Origin: Paralvinella palmiformis
Taxonomy: Eukaryota; Annelida; Polychaeta; Terebellida; Alvinellidae
Direction of reading: 5' to 3'
Length of the DNA: 64,000 nucleotides
Assembly: GCA_025642065.1 (NCBI GenBank)
Contig: JAODUP010000159.1
Span: 172,501-236,500 of the forward strand
The notes under the pieces were generated by a model. The model made no database searches. It was not told the origin of the DNA and was given only the letters and a program-made list of their open reading frames with translations. Position 1 is the stretch's first letter. Each line of letters opens with the position of its first letter. The position numbers and the translations under genes were made by a program. Positions 58,840-64,000 of this stretch are shown one piece after another.

Positions 58840-60092
58840 CGAATGCAGTTGGGGTACGATGTAGCCCTTCTCAACGAAATCCCTGTGTGGAAGTACTTTC
58901 TTCGTTCAATAAATGGTGAAAGGGCAAAATATGAAACCTCTGGATCCACGAGAGACCTCCTGCATCTGAACACAAGATTCAGGTTGATCCAAGATAACCA
59001 AAGCAGAAGCTTCTTCTTTGGTAATGGCAGTCAGTTCTAGTGGAACAAACAGGATTGACAACTTCTTCAAATCAGTTAAAGACTCACTGGAAAGTAACAT
59101 TGCCGAGCTCTGATTTGCTATCAGAATTTCTTTCTATGCCACTGGTACGAGCAACCAGATGAGGGAAGCATTTTGAATCAGAGGATACAAGCCACCAGAA
59201 AGAGTCCAAAATGTCAGGAATCTTGCCATGAATTTCTTTGACCAATTAAAAAGCGAGACAAAATGAGAGATTAGAAAGCTAAAAGTGGCTGGAACAACCT
59301 ACTCTGTCACCACTGATGAGTATACAAGGAAAATAAACAAAAGGTACGCAAATCTTAGCCTCCACCATCATGACGGTGAGGAAGTAGAAGAGGATAGCCA
59401 AACATTATGAAGAAGCCGAACAGGAGACAAAAGAAGCTGATGTGGATGCTGTGGATGGGCGTGAGGCTGAATCTAATGGTCTGAAGCTCCATTTCTAACG
59501 TGAGAGAGAAGGTGAGAAAGGTGGTATCCACGTTGTACCACAAAGTCCTCTCAATAATGAGACACCGCAAAAACACATCCATAGAGATTCCAAGAGGGAG
59601 CTGAACTTAATATTCCAATACGGGATGGAACTGCCTACTAGCTATGACCGAAAGGTTTGTACAGTTGGAGAAATGTATCAGAAAGGCTCACATTCAGCTT
59701 AAAACTTCAATCACATTCACAGACGGAGAAGTAGAGGTCCTCAGGGATCTGGTTAAGGTCCTTTAACCAGTCAAACATGCAGTAGGATGACTTTGTAGGA
59801 CAGATGTCGCGTTGCTTACAGCTGAAAGGATCCACAGCTTTGTTCTCCAAAAGATCTCCAGTACAGATTCTAAGTTCTTTGCACGCCTCTTGACGTGCCT
59901 TTAGAACAGGATTAAGGAGAGGAGTAACAAAACTCTTATTCATCTTCTTGAATACCTAAATGATCCCATGTTTCTGCTGGATGCCAAAACTGACATCTTT
60001 GTGAATGTGAAGAAAAAAACCAAGGAGTACTCTTTTGCTGGAACTTTGTTGCAAAGATTGTTGGAGTGAAAGGGCGAGAGAGAGAGAGAGAG

Positions 60093-60163
<71 letters not shown>

Positions 60164-60440
60164 AGACATCTCTGGAGAAACAGCTGGAGGAAGCAATCAA
60201 GTCAGGAAATATTCCAACTACCTGACTTCCCCCCCCATTGCCCCATGTCTTAGCAAAAGCACAATGCAAAAATAACGTGAAGTCTTTGAAGTATTAAAAA
60301 GGATCCTGCCAACCTGCAAGCTCTTTATGTGGCACTGCTTGTAATCCAACCCACTTCTGACGAGGCTGAAAGGGAATTCAGTACACGTGGACTCTTTGCT
60401 ATAAACATTAGATTGCAGAATGTATAATTAGTAAGTAGAT
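58840..60440 (+). pseudogene. BED-finger hAT transposase relic (ZBED-like)
   Basis: Broken-frame transposase in correct domain order. A BED zinc finger lies at about 58885-58975: VWKYFLRSINGERAK, then TSGSTRDLLHLNTRF. Its first cysteine pair has been deleted. The start of the catalytic core is at about 59180-59370: GYKPPERVQNVRN, KVAGTTYSVTTDEYTR, INKRYANLSLHHHD. The helical middle is at about 59750-60050: LKPVKHAV, FVLQKISSTDSKFFAR, YLNDPMFLLDAKTDIF. The hATC end is at about 60340-60420: FEAEREFSTRGLFAINIRLQN, after a frame change. A GA microsatellite (60078-60162) has expanded in the middle. It starts right after the YVDD box of the LINE, so it probably inserted there. No terminal repeats were identified. 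Confidence 0.8.
60078..60162. repeat. (GA)n / GATA microsatellite
   Basis: Lies inside the hAT relic; overlapping open frames on the reverse strand are repeat translations. Confidence 0.95.
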
Positions 60441-62699
60441 CAAAATTTAAATTGGCTACTGTAAAATCGTTCTAGCATAAAATGCCGTGTAAAATCATAC
60501 TGTGAGAATAAGTAAATGGGTTTCTTCTGTACCCTAGACGTGAGATCAGCTGTGTATTGGGTAAAGGAGCGTTCATGGACGATGCTTCACTGGTGTTAAT
60601 GACATTCTGCATAATGTCCAGCGTTTCAATATGTATTTGATATATATTTCAGCTACATACTTTGACAAGATTGAACAATACACGCAGAAACTCGTACGAA
60701 CCATAATTAATCAGTTCTTTATATGGTTTTTCATATCAACACCTAACACTGTAAGACAAAATAACACCTTTGACAGTCATCTGAGATGTGATCAGAGGAA
60801 AGATTGGAATCGGTCGCCACGATGGAAATGTTATGAAACATTTCGTGTCCTCTCCGACGTTGATTAATGTGTCACTCCCGATCTTCAACTGCCTAACGGC
60901 TTACCTCTAGACTTGAATGCCAATGTATGACGTTACATTGTTTTAATATTTCTGAGATCCATAACCACCGCCTCCCAACTCTGTACTTCGGCTCACTAAC
61001 GCATGTGTTATAATTGGCTGCTTGTCATCCGACTGCTCGCCGACCCGAGTCGTTAGAAGCTGTATTTAAAAAGACGCTGTCACAAAGAATCCATGCATGA
61101 TTGCTAGCTGTGTGACTAGCTTCGGTTTAGCCGTGTGAAAACAATACGAGTTAATCTGAAATGTTTGTTTATATGAATTGTAATAGCGGCAACATCTGAA
61201 GCAGCGAACCAATCTCTTTGTTAGAAAATAATATGAAAGCGTGTGTGACGGTAGGTGATATTTAGTGACATCTATGAGATGCAACTTTAACAAATAAAAT
61301 TGTGAAATACACAATTCTCATGTTTAAATTTAAAACAAAATCCGTTAAGACTTTTATTAACATCCTTGCCATCCAACAACAAAGTCAGTTTTCTGTCAAG
61401 TTAGGACATAAGGGTCAAAAGTAAAATTGGAACTCTTTAAATTCTCATTACCGTCACAGCAACTGTCATCACCGTCACTAAACAACATTAAGATGGACAG
61501 CAGCTTACTTATTCTTAGTATACCATCACACCAGCCTGTCACCACTATCACATAATTTCGTGACGGTGTTGACAAGTGACGTTATTGACAAATTGTATGT
61601 ATTTTCCAGCCTACTGGTTTCAATTAGTCTCCCGTTATTACACATTCATTTTTCTGATACAGATATCACTTACATGTATTTCATATAATTGTTTCTTCAG
61701 CGCAACGCATGAGTTACCATTGGGATGGCGTTAACGGTTTTCGATTGCAGATAGTGATACTTACATCTTTGGAGTGAAGAAATTGAATTCACCTGAAGTT
61801 TAAAATGATAACGAAACTTTTAAATCTAGCTTACTAGCGAGTGGAATTAACGATGAATTAAGTGATTTGACACAATCTGTGGGATAGATTTATAATTGTA
61901 TTTTTCCCATTTAATCGATGTATTTCGCAGGTTAATTTGTTTGTTTTACATTTGTGCTTAATATGTATATCATTTACTGAGAGCTATGATAACCATTTAA
62001 ATCACAACTCACCCACTTAAGTATATAATGGTAGAATATTTGACATTACATTACATTTCAGACACACAAATCATCATAAATGATCTAACATAAATATTAC
62101 AAGGACAGAAAATCTTGGGAGAGGAATTCCACCACAATTTGATATTCGTCCAGACACCGAATCATATCACTGATATAATATACTATGGTAAATAATCAAA
62201 CACCTTGTGTAATCGTGAAAGTCATCGCTGATTACGATCACATTTAAAATGTAATCGATTACGATTACCGATTACGATTACTCCATGCCTGATGTTTTGC
62301 CACGGAAGAAAGACATGGAGCAAATGTGTTCCTAGTCTCTGACAACAATTAATTTCATCTTTTATTTCCCGGCTGGCGTGAAATTTCCGCGAGCTTTTCT
62401 TAATCCTTGTTCTTCAACCACGTTGACACTACACGGAAAACCATATTGTTTAGCAATTTGAGTCTTAGGTTTCACTTTTTTTGTCAACTTTGTCAAGAGC
62501 TGGCAACTTTGTGTCAATAGATACTGGTTTACGTTTGCTAGCCATTGTGATATTTGATTACTGATCTTGTTGAAGTTTGGGGTAGAGATCCCTGGCTGTC
62601 GCATTTGAATACTGATGGCTTTGTTGTTCGGGGGGAACCCCAGGTTGTCGCTTATTCGGCAAGCCTCTATGTTGGAGTGGTTGAGAAAACTCCTCCCCC
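60441..62699. other. Non-coding stretch with one hAT-type end
   Basis: 62225-62292 has the TAATCGATTACGATTACCGA-type subterminal repeats and a CCATGCCTGA edge seen in hAT elements; the other end was not found. Open frames at 60631-60867 (+) and 61314-61066 (-) have no known domain. Nothing else recognised. Confidence 0.45.
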
Positions 62700-62946
62700 A
62701 CCACTCACAGGGGAGCAGTACGGAAAGATGGAGCCGAAATACCTTGAGGGTGGTCACTGCCAGAGTGTTTTAAGTCCTCAGGGGGTTTTTAACGTCCCCC
62801 GTTATTTTAAATAATTCAGTCGAGGCGGTCACGATGTTGTGAGCCGAGAAATTAATCTCTGGAAAAGTTTAGACCTCTTACGGGGTTCGAACTTGTGACC
62901 GTTGGCATCAAGTGCCGGGTGCTTAACTGCTAGGCCCCCGGGCTAT
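62700..62946 (-). mobile_element. tRNA-derived SINE (family 3), reverse strand
   Basis: On the reverse strand it begins GCCCGGGGGCCTAGCAGTTA (A-box-like) and has CAAGTTCGAACCCCGTAAG (B box) about 40 bp later, followed by a body not shared with families 1 and 2. The open frame across it on the + strand is not a gene. Confidence 0.7.
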
Positions 62947-62962
62947 CACTGTATATTACTGA

Positions 62963-63415
62963 TAGAAAATTTCTGATAAAAATCGTTGTTGTCAAGCCAA
63001 TCCAAAGTTCGCAGTTTATCATGCGCCACAATACACTTTGAAGTGACAGGTGTCAATATCTACTCACCATCTCTTGTCGAACTCTAATTTAACAATAAAA
63101 TTGTATGTTTCTGTCGTCAAAACAATGGAATTAAATTTGATTGTCATTTTCATAGTGGTTGTTACATTTACGATTGGAATTATTACAACGGTCGTTGAAC
63201 TGACAGACAATTGAAATTTCAAACATTGTATTTCGTTATAATCAGCGCGATTTATATTAATTTAATACTACTGGCACCGAAAAATCAATTCGATTTAAGC
63301 AAATTTTCGTTGTAAACATTTTGTTATATCCTAGTTTCTTCCGAATGGACGTTTGGCTGGACCAGATATACCACTTCGAATTAAGATACCATTTCTTTAT
63401 TACCAACTTTTACTG
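62963..63415 (-). mobile_element. Tigger/pogo-like transposon 5' end, reverse orientation
   Basis: Reverse complement begins CAGTAAAAGTTGGTAATAA next to TA and runs parallel to 30450-30850 (shared CAAGCCAATCCAAAGTTCGC, ATTGAAATTTC), but stops before the transposase start codon. Diverged by many substitutions and small indels. Confidence 0.85.
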
Positions 63416-63539
63416 TAGATATATAGATATATAAATAAATAGATAGATGTATAGATACATAATATTATTTAAAGACATTTAATTAAAATGTTAATTTAAA
63501 TCAATTCTCCATTAGTGTTGGAGTCCCCACTTTGTGGAA

Positions 63540-64000
63540 GAGGTTGTCGGTGCGTGATTCCATTCTCCCAAACAAGGAATGTTATGAAAAAGAGACTTCA
63601 CAAGGTGTTTCCATTCTCAGAAACAAAGTATGTCACGAAAAAGAGCCAGATAAACCACTCAATATGTGTATGTCAATCAGCCCGGAATAAAGTTGGATTA
63701 ATCTTGGATTACATACAAGAACATGGTTTTGACATTGTGGCCATGACAGAGACCTGGTTCCGTTCTGGGATCCATGACCAGAAAGCAAAAGGAGATATTA
63801 CACTATCAGAATATAAGCTAAGAAGTCTGTCGCGAGTTGGAAAATGCGATGATGGAATTGACCTGCTATTCAAGAAGACACTGTCTCTCTCGGAAAATGT
63901 TGACTTGACCAGTCCAGCTGTGTCTTGTCAAACTTGACGCTGTTACTTACTATTCGATTGATAGTGTTGTATCGGCCGCCAAAGGCTCCAAAGGGAACTG
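63540..64000 (+). mobile_element. LINE endonuclease, runs off the window
   Basis: Open to 63937: CQSARNKVGLILDYIQEHGF, then DIVAMTETWFRSGIHDQ, ITLSEYKL and DGIDLLFKKTLSL. This is the N-terminal part of the apurinic-like endonuclease of a CR1/Crack-type LINE. The E of TETW is the family's metal-binding glutamate. After a frame change it reads IVLYRPPKAPKG at 63962-63998, the next conserved block. So the copy has at least one frameshift; the RT would lie beyond 64000. Confidence 0.8.

Larger units (their letters stand above)
55540..58840 (+). mobile_element. LINE relic (endonuclease to RT) carrying several nested insertions
   Basis: The endonuclease begins at 55556: FKFLSFNCKGLKYSPELMDN, DLMFLSEHWLTSHEF, YGDVGFIANKV, then ELYRDTLDVL in another frame. 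RT pieces follow: STISKILEL at about 57785-57820, DAVPHDILF at about 58520-58545, WYTNIIVQIKW and KISKGTHQ at about 58600-58680, and LINELSTRIGGIRINNMSF ending in YVDDNMLASLL at about 58711-58815. YVDD is the catalytic Y-x-D-D box. The line is interrupted by a SINE (56062), a MITE (56821), a MULE (57958), and ends where a hAT relic begins. Stops and frame shifts throughout; dead. Confidence 0.75.

Noticed and set aside
62554..62814. 86-codon + strand frame
   Set aside because: Overlaps the antisense of a tRNA-derived SINE, so it is not a gene.

Overview
This is an AT-rich animal genome window. It has GT-AG introns, long dinucleotide microsatellites, tRNA-derived SINEs and many decayed LINE and DNA-transposon relics. 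A Toll-like receptor, an intron-rich PIGC and an intron-rich IMP3, together with the repeat types, suggest a marine invertebrate, most likely a mollusc or another lophotrochozoan. The taxon is an inference, because nothing in the window names it.

Three protein-coding genes are well supported, with splice sites and reading phases that agree at every junction. (1) A Toll-like receptor on the + strand (3173-8916, 4 exons, 871 aa) has leucine-rich repeats, one cysteine-capped LRRCT, a transmembrane helix and a TIR domain. (2) PIGC on the + strand (41363-45628, 7 exons, 280 aa) is a subunit of the GPI-anchor GlcNAc transferase. (3) IMP3 on the - strand (53244 down to 47748, 7 exons, 183 aa) is the S4-domain protein of the U3 snoRNP. 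PIGC and IMP3 are convergent, about 2.1 kb apart tail to tail. A fourth candidate is a two-exon start of a small membrane protein at 38969-39277, with a paralogous first exon at 22834.

Layout. 1-1886 is one arm of an inverted repeat carrying a dead THAP-domain gene; the other arm is 31105-32961. 3.1-8.9 kb is the TLR, with a LINE tail in intron 1 and a long GT tract in intron 2. 9-14.4 kb holds a small tandem duplication, two LINE relics and a SINE. 14.4-31 kb is mostly non-coding: a ZMYM/P52rIPK-type hAT relic (16.8-17.5 kb), simple repeats, a recent duplication of about 530 bp, and a Tigger (pogo) fragment. 33-41 kb holds a LINE tail, a SINE with a clear target-site duplication, and the candidate membrane-protein exons. 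41-53 kb is PIGC and IMP3 with SINEs and hAT MITEs in their introns. 53-64 kb is a dense nest of transposons: a hAT relic directly upstream of IMP3, a LINE interrupted by a SINE, a MITE, a FLYWCH-carrying MULE and a BED/hAT element, then a second Tigger end and a LINE endonuclease that runs off the window.

The genes do not form one pathway. The TLR is innate-immune, PIGC acts in GPI-anchor synthesis in the ER, and IMP3 acts in nucleolar 18S rRNA processing. No CRISPR, no prokaryotic operon, no functional tRNA or rRNA gene and no intact virus was seen.
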